Source: an uncultured Oscillospiraceae bacterium (GTDB lineage: Bacteria; Bacillota_A; Clostridia; Oscillospirales; Oscillospiraceae). From it: a DNA stretch of 13,521 bases. The stretch lies in the NCBI GenBank assembly GCA_944386965.1, contig CALXDE010000099.1:1-13521 (forward strand). The letters run 5' to 3'. The first letter of the stretch is position 1; each line of letters opens with the position of its first letter. The notes below the pieces were generated by a model. It saw only the letters and a program-made list of their open reading frames with translations. It did no database searches and was not told the DNA's origin. Shown piece by piece: positions 1 to 6,763 of this stretch. The position numbers and the translations under genes were made by a program.

Positions 1-413
1 TCACCTTATACAGCAATGGTGGCTTTGTTAATGTCCAAAGTGTTACTATTGGCGGTACAGACTGCACTAGCATAGATGTAAAGAGCGCAGACGAACTCAC
101 CTGCACTTTGCCTAGTAAAGCAGAAACTAACACTACTTCAGGCACAGATAATGGTTACGACATCCAAGTCAATGTAGTAGGTGGACAAATGGAGAACCAT
201 AACTTCACCATTAGATACTTTAATCCAAGTACTACCACTTCTATGCAAGAGTTTACTGGCACTACTTGTGGTTCTATGAGTGTTGGCGACATTGTTTCCT
301 TAACCGACGAAAGAAACGGCCAGACCTACCGCATCAAGAAAATGCAGGATGAAAAGTGCTGGATGGTAGATAATATAAAATACAAGGGTGAAGGCATCAC
401 CATAAATGCGTAA
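1..413 (+). CDS. C-terminal fragment of a TIG/FISUMP-type surface protein (5' end off window)
   Basis: The frame is open from base 3 to a TAA at 411-413, about 136 residues, and enters from outside the window. The first ~75 residues look like the end of an IPT/TIG immunoglobulin-like domain: VTIGGTDC, a T-C-T-L-P step, then a closing beta strand. The last part (GQTYRIKKMQDEKCWMVDNI) matches the start of a FISUMP-type domain, with the Y..K..D...CWM..N pattern. It stops about 20 residues into that domain, which is normally much longer, so the protein looks truncated at its C terminus. Such proteins are exported adhesin-like surface proteins, known from Fibrobacteres/Bacteroidetes and from Saccharibacteria. 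Threonine- and asparagine-rich content and AT-rich codons are unlike everything after ~800. Domain assignment is by eye; the exact role is unknown. Confidence 0.6.
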   Translation, partial: TLYSNGGFVNVQSVTIGGTDCTSIDVKSADELTCTLPSKAETNTTSGTDNGYDIQVNVVGGQMENHNFTIRYFNPSTTTSMQEFTGTTCGSMSVGDIVSLTDERNGQTYRIKKMQDEKCWMVDNIKYKGEGITINA

Positions 414-426
414 GGGAGGATAATCT

Positions 427-669
427 ATGAACACAACAATGGCTGTACGCAACAGGATATTGTAGCTATGCCATGAGCGGGAGATAACAATAAATGGTTT
501 AGCTACAATATCCGGTCTGCCGCCCTCGTCCATCAAGAACATTCTTTATGGCAAGAGCCTTAATCCTAAAATTGTCACCATAAAAATGATTTGTGATGGA
601 CTGAATATCACACTTGGGGAATTTTTTAATACGCCTGAATTTGATGGTCTGGAGCAGGAATTAAAATAG
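427..669 (+). pseudogene. Small XRE-family HTH regulator interrupted by an in-frame TAG
   Basis: A strong ribosome binding site (GGGAGGA, 415-421) precedes ATG 427. The frame reads MNTTMAVRNRIL, then TAG at 463-465, then continues in frame through LCHEREITINGLATISGLPP and SSIKNILYGKSLNP to a TAG at 667-669. Ignoring the first TAG gives an ~80-residue single-domain HTH protein of a type common in Clostridia, in which the position of the stop is usually Glu or Gln (ILELC). One base change would create it. There is no usable in-frame start between the stop and the HTH core, so the protein is probably not made. Three nearby genes end in TAG, so amber does not appear to be reassigned here. Sequencing error or natural suppression remain possible. 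It lies 13 bases after the FISUMP fragment. Confidence 0.75.
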
Positions 670-688
670 GCTGATTATCTCAGCTTTT
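670..688 (+). terminator. Short hairpin with T-run after the broken regulator
   Basis: GCTGA (670-674) pairs with TCAGC (680-684) across a 5-base loop, followed by TTTT. It sits directly after the regulator stop codon. The stem is only 5 bp, so this is a weak intrinsic terminator at best. Confidence 0.4.
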
Positions 689-760
689 GGATATTCAGGG
701 TAAGAGCAAACCCCCAAATAAAGCAAGTGTAGTTCTTATTTTGGTCAGCTTGCTCCACCA

Positions 761-799
761 GCTCGTCGCAAGCGTCATATCGCTTGCGACGAGCTTTTT
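761..799 (+). terminator. Rho-independent terminator, 14-bp perfect stem
   Basis: GCTCGTCGCAAGCG (761-774) pairs perfectly with 781-794 across a 6-base loop (TCATAT). The stem is followed by TTTTT at 795-799. This is a strong intrinsic terminator for plus-strand transcription leaving the regulator region. It also marks the start of the hairpin-rich gene-free stretch. Confidence 0.8.
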
Positions 800-1003
800 C
801 ATTTCATTGCAAAGCTCATCGCGCGCTCATTCTGCTGCTCCTCGCTTCCAAACCGCAACCCGGAGCGCAGCCGTTGGCGGCTCTGCCGCCTTACGGATGC
901 GGCCTGCCCCTTGCGGGTACTTCACTAGGTTGCGGTTTGGGTCCGCCGCTGCGCGGCGGTTTTGTCTGTTGTTGAAAGAATGTCGATTTTAACCGTCCCT
1001 TCC
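800..1003. other. Gene-free, hairpin-rich stretch (first part of the mosaic)
   Basis: No believable gene lies between 670 and 1315; open frames here are GC-driven and lack ribosome binding sites. In this part a 13-bp inverted repeat (CCAAACCGCAACC at 848-860, complement at 928-940) encloses smaller hairpins such as GGCGGC/GCCGCC. It is followed by a 7-bp stem (CCGCCGC 943-949 with GCGGCGG 953-959) and TTTT at 960-963. The nested pairing suggests either a structured transcript or a remnant of a palindromic repeat element. The function is unknown. Confidence 0.5.
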
Positions 1004-1007
1004 AAAA
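983..1007 (-). repeat. 25-base direct repeat, copy A
   Basis: These 25 bases recur exactly at 1219-1243. Each copy ends in AAAA, directly against a long hairpin whose stem sequence differs between the copies. Read on the minus strand, each copy is the 3' flank of a hairpin: TTTTGGAAGGGACGGTTAAA and then ATCGA. The arrangement is a constant tail with a variable stem. Confidence 0.85.
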
Positions 1008-1041
1008 CGAAAGGCACGACGAGAGTCGTGCCTTTCGTTTT
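1004..1041. terminator. 17-bp perfect hairpin flanked by A-run and T-run (bidirectional terminator-like)
   Basis: AAAACGAAAGGCACGAC (1004-1020) pairs perfectly with 1025-1041 across a GAGA tetraloop. A-rich on one side and T-rich on the other, it could terminate transcription in both directions. It lies inside a gene-free region, so it may instead be part of a repeat element. Confidence 0.6.
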
Positions 1042-1218
1042 GGGTTCCGCTCCTGTTGGTCGCTCCACCCTTCGGCATTTGAATGCTCGGGGTCGTCAAA
1101 GCCGCCCCTGCGCAATTCTCCGCCGCCTCCGGCGGCTCCGAATTTACGGCGCAAAAGCGCCGTCGGCCAGAAGGCCGGTAGGATGGATCTCCTGGAGTTT
1201 TTTTGAATCTCGAAAATA
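1042..1218. other. Spacer between the two repeat copies, with several small hairpins
   Basis: This stretch carries a run of short perfect stems: GCATT/AATGC near 1075-1086, GCCGCC/GGCGGC near 1122-1137, CGGCGC/GCGCCG around an AAAA loop near 1148-1163, and CGGCC/GGCCG near 1165-1177. A TTTTTTT tract follows at about 1198-1204. It ends at the second repeat copy. No gene is supported. Regular spacing of stems hints at a structured RNA or a composite repeat element. Confidence 0.45.
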
Positions 1219-1243
1219 TCGATTTTAACCGTCCCTTCCAAAA
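1219..1243 (-). repeat. 25-base direct repeat, copy B
   Basis: Exact copy of 983-1007, 236 bases downstream. On the minus strand it follows immediately after the terminator hairpin of the dehydratase-like gene and supplies that hairpin's T-run. Confidence 0.85.
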
Positions 1244-1280
1244 GAGAGCCAGACGAACCCCTGCGGTTCGTCTGGCTCTC
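1240..1280 (-). terminator. Terminator of the reductase/dehydratase operon
   Basis: On the minus strand a 16-bp perfect stem (1280-1265 with 1259-1244, loop 1264-1260) is followed by TTTT (1243-1240). It lies 35 bases past the stop codon at 1316. This fits an intrinsic terminator for the minus-strand operon. The T-run belongs to the 25-base repeat. Confidence 0.8.
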
Positions 1281-1315
1281 CGCTTGTATCGCGCGCCGGC
1301 GGAGGTTCGGCGGCC

Positions 1316-2458
1316 CTACAGGTCCCGCACGGCGCCGTCAAAGGCGATCTGACAGTGGATGCTGCGCTGGGCGGGCGGAAATTTTTCGGTGATGTCCTCC
1401 ACCAGCTCAATGCCGAGGCCGGGGCCGTCCGGCACTACCAGGAAGCCCTGGTCCAGCTTGAGCTCGGTGGTGATCATCTCCCTTTCGCCGCCCGACAGAT
1501 AGAAACTGGGGAATTCCTGGATGGCCACATTGGGAACGGCGGCGTCCAGCTGGAGGCAGGCCGCCGTTGAGACGGGCCCCAGCGGGTTGTGGGGCACGAT
1601 GTCCACATAGTGGCTCTCGGCAATGGCGGCGACCTTCTTGCACGCGGTGATGCCGCCCATGGTGCACAGGTCCGGCCGGACATAGCGGGCGGCCTTTTTC
1701 ATCAGCAGATTTTCAAACTCCTGAATCGTGATAAAGCGCTCGCCGGTGGCGATGGGGAGCCAGGTCTTGGCGGCCACCTCGGCCATCACCTCGTCGCTGT
1801 CAGGGGCGATGGGGTCCTCCAGGAAGAGGGGGCGATAGGGCTCCACCCCCTTGGCGAAGGCGATGGCGTCTGGAACACTCATGGAGCGGTGGACCTCCAG
1901 AATCAGGTCGAAGTCGTCGCCCACGGCCTCCCGGCAGGCGCGCACTCGCTCCACCTGGGCGCTGACGCGATGGTTGAAGATGCTGTCGGAAATGCCGCAG
2001 GTCCGCTGCCGCGCGTCGCCGGTGATCATCAGCCGGGCGGCGGTAAACCCCTGGGCCTTGACCTGGGCGCAGGCGGCGGCCATCTCTTCGGGGGTGAACT
2101 GGAACACTGCCGGATACGTGCGCACCTTGTCCCGGCAGGGGCCGCCCAGCAGCTCATACACCGGAACGCCCAGGGCCTTGCCCTTGATGTCCCACAGGGC
2201 GATGTCAATGGCGGCGATGGCGCTCATCACCAGGGCGCCCCGGAAATACATGCTGCGATACATGTACTGCCAGTGGTGTTCAATGCGGCGGGGGTCCTGG
2301 CCGATCAGGTAGCCCTCCAGCTTTTTCAGCACGCCCAGCGCGCCGTCCAGATACCCCCACGAGCCCACCTCGCCGATGCCGGTGATGCCTGCGTCGGTGT
2401 GGATTTTGAGGAACAGATATTTGCTGGCCGGAATGTACTCCATGCCGGTGATTTTCAT
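1316..2458 (-). CDS. Enolase-superfamily (mandelate racemase/galactonate dehydratase-like) enzyme
   Basis: 380 residues. The family abstracts a proton next to a carboxylate using Mg2+; many members are cytoplasmic sugar-acid dehydratases. The N-terminal capping domain (about 1-110, with SAIAAIDIALWDIKGKALG) precedes the barrel. Likely metal ligands are E188, E214 (FLEDP) and E240 (TGER); the likely acid/base residues are H190 (EVHR) and H290 (PHNPLGP). As I recall GalD (D183, H185, E209, E235, H285), all positions fit with a constant shift of 5, but the first ligand is Glu rather than Asp. ATG 2458 is chosen because homology starts there and AAAGGAG lies 12-13 bases upstream; the upstream frame extension overlaps the reductase gene and has no family character. 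It follows the reductase gene by 115 bases, probably one operon. The substrate is not determinable by eye. Confidence 0.85.
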   Translation of the reverse strand: MKITGMEYIPASKYLFLKIHTDAGITGIGEVGSWGYLDGALGVLKKLEGYLIGQDPRRIEHHWQYMYRSMYFRGALVMSAIAAIDIALWDIKGKALGVPVYELLGGPCRDKVRTYPAVFQFTPEEMAAACAQVKAQGFTAARLMITGDARQRTCGISDSIFNHRVSAQVERVRACREAVGDDFDLILEVHRSMSVPDAIAFAKGVEPYRPLFLEDPIAPDSDEVMAEVAAKTWLPIATGERFITIQEFENLLMKKAARYVRPDLCTMGGITACKKVAAIAESHYVDIVPHNPLGPVSTAACLQLDAAVPNVAIQEFPSFYLSGGEREMITTELKLDQGFLVVPDGPGLGIELVEDITEKFPPAQRSIHCQIAFDGAVRDL

Positions 2459-2573
2459 GATTTCCAGATGCTCCTTTCCCTGTATGGCGGGCGGCAGGTC
2501 CTGCCTCCGCTTCCTGTCTGACGGAGGAGAAGCGGACCTGGGCCCGGGACTGCCGCTGATCGAAGCGGAACAG

Positions 2574-3554
2574 TCAGGTGTGATGATAGGAGTAGCGGTT
2601 GCCGGTGATGGTCTGCCACACCTGCAGCAGCTCATCCTCCGGAAGCGGAGCCTGGGGCTTCTGCTCCAGCGCATCCAGATTCTGCTGGAGCTGGGCGGTG
2701 CTGCTGAAGCCGAGGATGATGGAGGTCACATCCGGCTGGGCCTGGAGCCACTGGAGAGACAGCGCCAGCACGGACTGCTCCCGCGCCTGGGCCATGGCCT
2801 GGATGCGCTCCACGGCCTGGGTGTTCAGGTCGGAGAGATAGCGGTCGGCATAGCCCTTCTCCTCGGTGAGGCGGGCGCCGGCGGGCCTGTTGCCTCCCAG
2901 GTATTTGCCGCTCAAAAGCCCCCCAGCCAGGGGGTTGTAAACCGTCAGGGCCATGGGATATTTCCGGAGCATGGGGAGCAGCTCCCCCTCGATGCCCCGG
3001 GTCAGCAGATTGTACACGCTCTCCGTGGCCACCGGGGGCTCCAGCCCCATCTCCCGGGCCTTCAGCGCCATCTCGCAGATCTGCCAGGCCGGGAAATTGC
3101 TGACGCCGTAGTGCCGGATCTTGCCTGCCTGGATCAGCTCATTCATGGCGGTGATCAGCTCCTCCGGCGAAACCGAGGGGTCCGGGAAGTGGGCGTAGTA
3201 CAGGTCGATGCAGTCCGTCTGCAGCCGGCGCAGGCTGTCCTCCACGGCCTGACGCAGGTGGGCGCGGCCAAGTCCCCGGTCCGCCGGGCCGGGCCCCACC
3301 GCTCCGCCGGCCTTGGTGGCCAGGACCAGGTTCTGACGCATGGGCTTGATGATCTCCCCCAGCATCTGCTCCGAGGCGGTGGACCGCCCGGGCGGGTAGA
3401 TATTGGCCGTGTCCAGGAAATTGACGCCCCGCTCCATGGCCACCGCCAGGGCCTCCCGGGCGCCGGCCGTGTCCAGACGGGTCCCGAAGGTCATGGTGCC
3501 CAGGCACACCCGGGAGACAGAGAGATCAGTATGGGGAATGGTTCTGTACTCCAT
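2574..3554 (-). CDS. Aldo/keto reductase
   Basis: 326 residues, normal for the family: cytoplasmic NAD(P)H-dependent oxidoreductases with a TIM barrel that reduce aldehydes or ketones, often of sugars. The full catalytic tetrad is visible: D48 and Y53 (FLDTANIY), K81 (ATKAGG) and H122 (YYAHFPD). GVSNFPAWQ and the late SIILGFSSTAQLQQNL are typical of the YajO/YghZ-like and Tas-like branch. ATG 3554 is preceded by AAGGAG at good distance and by a strong promoter at 3606-3634. It is the first gene of a minus-strand pair with the dehydratase-like enzyme, which suggests a sugar or sugar-acid pathway. The real substrate is unknown. The family call is firm, the role is inference. Confidence 0.9.
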   Translation of the reverse strand: MEYRTIPHTDLSVSRVCLGTMTFGTRLDTAGAREALAVAMERGVNFLDTANIYPPGRSTASEQMLGEIIKPMRQNLVLATKAGGAVGPGPADRGLGRAHLRQAVEDSLRRLQTDCIDLYYAHFPDPSVSPEELITAMNELIQAGKIRHYGVSNFPAWQICEMALKAREMGLEPPVATESVYNLLTRGIEGELLPMLRKYPMALTVYNPLAGGLLSGKYLGGNRPAGARLTEEKGYADRYLSDLNTQAVERIQAMAQAREQSVLALSLQWLQAQPDVTSIILGFSSTAQLQQNLDALEQKPQAPLPEDELLQVWQTITGNRYSYHHT

Positions 3555-3605
3555 AAAAGGTTCTCCTTCCAATCGTTTTAACGCTGTCGTGTCTTCCTGG
3601 CTTTT

Positions 3606-3634
3606 ATGATACCGAAATCCGCGGACACTGTCAA
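3606..3634 (-). promoter_or_regulatory. Sigma-A promoter of the reductase/dehydratase operon
   Basis: On the minus strand TTGACA (3634-3629), a 17-base spacer and TATCAT (3611-3606) make a near-consensus promoter. It lies about 50 bases before the reductase start and is divergent from the M20 gene promoter 72 bases away. Confidence 0.85.
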
Positions 3635-3697
3635 TCGCGGAATTTGCCGGGCAAAAGGCGGCGCCCGCTGCCGGGGCGGTTCCGGGGGATAGCGGTG

Positions 3698-3711
3698 GGA
3701 AAGCGCTTGCA
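3698..3711 (+). promoter_or_regulatory. cre-like/LacI-family operator candidate overlapping the -35 box
   Basis: GGAAAGCGCTTGCA resembles the catabolite-responsive element consensus (TGWNANCGNTNWCA) at most fixed positions and contains the palindromic core AAGCGCTT. It overlaps the -35 hexamer of the M20 promoter, so a bound CcpA or LacI-type protein would repress. This is a pattern match only. Confidence 0.4.
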
Positions 3712-3735
3712 AATCCCCCTGTGCCGCGGTACAAT
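3707..3735 (+). promoter_or_regulatory. Sigma-A promoter of the M20 amidohydrolase gene
   Basis: TTGCAA (3707-3712), a 17-base spacer and TACAAT (3730-3735). Predicted transcription start is near 3742, which excludes upstream in-frame starts and supports the TTG start at 3770. Confidence 0.8.
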
Positions 3736-3769
3736 CGGATGGAAAACCTGGGCTGAGGGGGAATGTCAG

Positions 3770-4891
3770 TTGGAGCGGGATATTCAGAAAAAGGCGGTCG
3801 CGCTACGCCACGCGCTGCACGCCCACCCGGAGCTGTCCAACCAGGAGACGTGGACGAAAGCGTATCTGATGGATTTTTTGCGGCAGAACACCAGCCGCCT
3901 GGAACTGATCGACCGGGGCAGCTGGTTTTACGGGGCGTTCCGGGCCGGCGCGGGACGGCGGAGCGTGGCCTTCCGGGCGGATTTTGACGCCGTGCCGGTG
4001 GAGGACATCCTGGATGTTCCCTATGTGTCCGCTTTCCCCGGCGTGGGACACAAGTGCGGGCACGACGGCCACAGCGCCTGCCTGGCGGCCCTGGCCATGG
4101 AGGTGGACCGGCGGGGGGCGGAGGAGAACGTGTTCTTCCTCTTCCAGCACGCGGAGGAGACTGGCGACGGGGCCAGGGTCTGCAGGCAGATGCTGGCGGA
4201 GGAGCATGTGGACGAGATCTTCGGCTTCCACAACCGCCCCGGTGTTCCGCTGGGAACGGTCCAGGTCCGGGACGGCACGATCTATTGCGGCTCGGAGGGG
4301 ATGATCCTGGACTTTCAGGGGGTTCCCTCCCACGCCAGCATGCCGGAGCTGGGACGCAACCCGGCCTATGCCATCGCGGACATCATCCGGGGCCTCTCCC
4401 AGCTCCAGGACCCCGGCGCGTACCGGGGGCTGGCGCTGGCCACCATCATCCAGGTGGACGTGGGGGAGCGGGCTTTCGGCACCCAGGCCAGCCGGGGAAA
4501 GCTGCTGCTGACCCTTCGGAGCGAATATGAGGATGACCTGCGGCGCCTGCGGGGCGCGGTGGAGGAGCTGGCGGGGGAGCGGGCGGCGGCCGGGGGATTG
4601 GGATGGAGCGTCCAGTCCTGCGACGTGTTTCCCAACACCATCTCCCATCCAGCCAGCAATGAGAAGATCCGGTCGGTCTGCCGGAAGCTGGGCATTCCCC
4701 TGCGGGAGCTGCCGGCGCCTCACCGCAGCTCCGAGGACTTTGGCTGCTACACCCAGCGCATCCCCGGGGCCTTCTTTGAGATCGGCTCTGGCGAGAATTG
4801 TCCGGAGCTGCACACGGTGGGTATGGACTTTCCGGACGCCATCCTGGAAACGGCGGTGGACGTGTTCCTGGGGCTGATCGGCCGGGAGTGA
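3770..4891 (+). CDS. M20-family (M20D-like) amidohydrolase/peptidase, TTG start
   Basis: 373 residues, usual for M20D enzymes, which use two metals to hydrolyse N-acyl amino acids or related amides in the cytoplasm. Visible motifs: LRHALHAHPELSNQE near the N terminus, FRADFDAVPVED, the metal site HKCGHDGHS (C96, H98), the catalytic pair EE129-130 (HAEETGDG), GFHNRPG (H154) and a C-terminal PELHTVGMDFP histidine. A dimerisation domain follows GVPSHASMPELGRNP. The start is TTG 3770: AGGGGG lies 8 bases upstream, the promoter is at 3707-3735, and homology begins at MERDIQKKAVALRH. An ATG further upstream in the frame (3644) precedes the promoter. It is monocistronic, with a terminator at 4930. 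The substrate is unknown; hippurate-, indole-amide- or acetylamino-acid-type substrates are all possible. Confidence 0.88.
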   Translation: MERDIQKKAVALRHALHAHPELSNQETWTKAYLMDFLRQNTSRLELIDRGSWFYGAFRAGAGRRSVAFRADFDAVPVEDILDVPYVSAFPGVGHKCGHDGHSACLAALAMEVDRRGAEENVFFLFQHAEETGDGARVCRQMLAEEHVDEIFGFHNRPGVPLGTVQVRDGTIYCGSEGMILDFQGVPSHASMPELGRNPAYAIADIIRGLSQLQDPGAYRGLALATIIQVDVGERAFGTQASRGKLLLTLRSEYEDDLRRLRGAVEELAGERAAAGGLGWSVQSCDVFPNTISHPASNEKIRSVCRKLGIPLRELPAPHRSSEDFGCYTQRIPGAFFEIGSGENCPELHTVGMDFPDAILETAVDVFLGLIGRE

Positions 4892-4929
4892 GACGGGAGA
4901 GACACCGCGGCTTGATACACCCTGTGGCA

Positions 4930-4975
4930 AGGCCCTCTCCCCGCTCAAGGCGAGCGGGGAGAGGGCCTGCTTTTT
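4930..4975 (+). terminator. Terminator after the M20 gene
   Basis: A 17-bp perfect stem (4930-4946 with 4952-4968, loop AAGGC) is followed by GC and TTTTT (4971-4975). It lies between the convergent M20 gene and modC. The minus side has only a weak T-run, so it may serve modC less efficiently. Confidence 0.85.
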
Positions 4976-4987
4976 GCGTCGGGAGAC

Positions 4988-6037
4988 TCAGCGCAGGAGC
5001 AGGACGCACTCCGGCGGGACGGAGACGGTCAGGGACTCCGCCCCGTGCCAGTGCCCCTTGGGAAGCTCCATGCGCAGGGGAGGGACGCCGGGCGGGGAAC
5101 CTTCGGGCCGCAGCAGAACGACAACGGTGAGCACGTCCTCCACCACCCGCTCCACCCGGCAGGGAATGGCGTTGGCCGCGTCCGCCGCCGCCGGACGGAG
5201 GTGGCTGGAGCGGATGCCGATTTGGGTGACGCCCTCCTGCCAGGCCGCGGCGCAGCGCAGGCGCACACCACCCCAGTCGGGAACGGCCACCACAAGGGGG
5301 TCCTCCGTGGGAACGGGGACGGCGTAGTTCCCGCATCCGGAGAGTCGGGCGGCGCTGACGGTGCCGGGAGCGTCCATGAGGCGCTCCATCTCCATGACGG
5401 GGGAGGAGCGGCCATCCTCCAGGACACAGACCCGGCGGCAGTTGCGGTAGACCTCCCCCCGGTCGTGGGACACCCAGACCGCCGTGCCGCCGAAGGCGGC
5501 AAGCAGGTCGCCCAGGTCCAGCTCCACCTGGAACTTGAGGTAGTTGTCCAGGGCGGAGAGCGGCTCGTCCAGCAGGATGACCTCCGGCTCGGAGGCGAGA
5601 ATGCGGCCCAGAGCCACCCGCTGCTGCTGCCCTCCGGAGAGCTGCCGAGGGCGCTTGCCAGCGGATTCCTCCAGACGGAGCATGGCCATCAGTTCCCGGA
5701 CCCGCTCCCGCCGCCTGCCGCGGGGCAGGTGGCGCGCTCCGGCGGCGATGTTCTGTTCGGCGGTCATGTTGGGAAAGAGGGCGTACTGCTGGAAGAGATA
5801 CCCCACCCGCCGCTGCTGCGGGGACAGGCAGATCTTCTTTTCGCTGTCAAAAAGGACCCGGCCATCCAGTTCGATGCGGCCCCGGTCCGGGCGCTCGATA
5901 CCGGCGATGCACTTGAGGGTCATGCTCTTCCCGCTGCCGGAGGCCCCCAGCAGTGCAAGACGTTCCCGCTCCGCCTGGAAGGAAACCGCCAGATGAAACG
6001 CGCCGCAGGTTTTCTCGATTTCCACAGTGAGCGCCAT
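4988..6037 (-). CDS. modC: Molybdate ABC transporter ATP-binding protein
   Basis: 349 residues, close to typical ModC. It powers molybdate (or tungstate) import through ModB. Walker A GASGSGKS (31-38), the Q-loop FQQ (82-84), signature LSGGQQQR (133-140), Walker B VILLDEPLSALD (153-164) and H-loop VSHD (H191) are intact. The C-terminal ~100 residues form a TOBE/Mop-like regulatory tail with weaker similarity. Its ATG follows the modB stop codon with no gap (TGA then ATG), a sign of translational coupling. It is the last gene of the molybdenum operon, and the assignment to molybdate rests on the neighbouring ModA and ModB and on the upstream molybdopterin protein. Confidence 0.92.
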   Translation of the reverse strand: MALTVEIEKTCGAFHLAVSFQAERERLALLGASGSGKSMTLKCIAGIERPDRGRIELDGRVLFDSEKKICLSPQQRRVGYLFQQYALFPNMTAEQNIAAGARHLPRGRRRERVRELMAMLRLEESAGKRPRQLSGGQQQRVALGRILASEPEVILLDEPLSALDNYLKFQVELDLGDLLAAFGGTAVWVSHDRGEVYRNCRRVCVLEDGRSSPVMEMERLMDAPGTVSAARLSGCGNYAVPVPTEDPLVVAVPDWGGVRLRCAAAWQEGVTQIGIRSSHLRPAAADAANAIPCRVERVVEDVLTVVVLLRPEGSPPGVPPLRMELPKGHWHGAESLTVSVPPECVLLLR

Positions 6038-6700
6038 TCACCGCACCGCCTTTCGCCGCTCCAGAAGATTGACCGCCAGCAGCACTACGGCGGAGATGGC
6101 GACGTTCACCAGCACCCAGCGGAACGCCAGCGCGTCGTTATCGGTGCGCCAGAGCTGGTAGACGGTGGTGGAGATGGTGGCGGTGCGGCCGGGGGTGTAG
6201 CCGGCGATCATGGAGGTGGCGCCGTACTCCCCCAGGGCCCGGGCGAAGGCGAGCACAGCTCCGGCCAGAATCCCCTGGCGGCAGGAGGGCATCCGCACAT
6301 GCCAGAAGATCCAGAGGTTGCTGAGCCCCAGGGTCCGGCCGGCGTCGGCCAGGTCCCGGTCAAAGGACTCAAAGGCACCCCGGGCGGTGCGGTACATCAG
6401 CGGGAAAGCCACCACCACCGTGGCGAAAATGGCGGACCACCAGGTCATCACCAGCCTGGTGCCGAATACCTCCAGGATAAAGGCGCCCAGGGGGCGGGTG
6501 GGGCCCAGCAGCCGAAGCAGCAGGTATCCCACCACCGTGGGCGGCAGCACCAGGGGAAGGGTCATCAGGACATCCAGGATGCCCTTGCACACGGGCGGCA
6601 GCTTGGCGATGTAATAGGCCGCGCAGATCCCGGCGAAGAACACCACCACCGTGGAAATGGCGGCGATGCGCAGAGAATTAAAGAGGGGAAAAGCGTCCAT
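6038..6700 (-). CDS. modB: Molybdate ABC transporter permease
   Basis: 220 residues, about five membrane segments (near 11-31, 41-63, 85-105, 145-165 and 195-213). It forms the inner-membrane channel with ModC. The ModB hallmarks are MTLPLVLPPTVVGYLLL and the cytoplasmic coupling loop DAGRTLGLSNLWIFWHVRMP, followed by FARALGEYGATSMIAG. ATG 6700 is preceded by GGAGGTGT a few bases upstream. The frame extends further upstream, but only into the structured insert that separates it from modA. The region around the start is a near copy of 6866-6972, so this gene appears to use the second of two leader copies. Confidence 0.92.
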   Translation of the reverse strand: MDAFPLFNSLRIAAISTVVVFFAGICAAYYIAKLPPVCKGILDVLMTLPLVLPPTVVGYLLLRLLGPTRPLGAFILEVFGTRLVMTWWSAIFATVVVAFPLMYRTARGAFESFDRDLADAGRTLGLSNLWIFWHVRMPSCRQGILAGAVLAFARALGEYGATSMIAGYTPGRTATISTTVYQLWRTDNDALAFRWVLVNVAISAVVLLAVNLLERRKAVR

Positions 6701-6763
6701 GGGACACCTCCAGGGGGAGTGAGTAGGGAGACACGCCGTTTCCGCGTCCGCCGCGGCAGCGGC
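6656..6763 (-). repeat. Duplicated modB start region, copy 1 (in use)
   Basis: About 108 bases covering the first ~15 codons of modB, its ribosome binding site and upstream leader are repeated at 6866-6972. There are only a few substitutions and one single-base gap (about 93 percent identity by eye). The offset is 210 bases. The divergence suggests the duplication is not brand new. Confidence 0.85.

Noticed and set aside
891..1241. 116-codon minus-strand frame in the gene-free region
   Set aside because: It runs through two hairpins and both copies of the 25-base repeat. It is low-complexity Arg/Gly/Pro sequence without a ribosome site.
848..1280. CRISPR-like array
   Set aside because: Only two repeat copies exist, 236 bases apart, and the intervening DNA is hairpins rather than spacers; no cas genes.
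2459..2674. 72-residue N-terminal extension of the dehydratase-like enzyme
   Set aside because: It overlaps the end of the reductase gene, is Arg/Ser/Pro rich and has no family match; ATG 2458 has a better ribosome site and homology start.
2376..3581. 401-codon plus-strand frame over the reductase
   Set aside because: It is antisense to a reductase with an intact catalytic tetrad, and its composition (Gly, His, Gln, Leu rich) is typical of a GC shadow.
3555..3605. AATCGTTTTAACGCT-like inverted repeat in the reductase leader as an operator
   Set aside because: The symmetric part is only 4 bp per arm; too weak to call.
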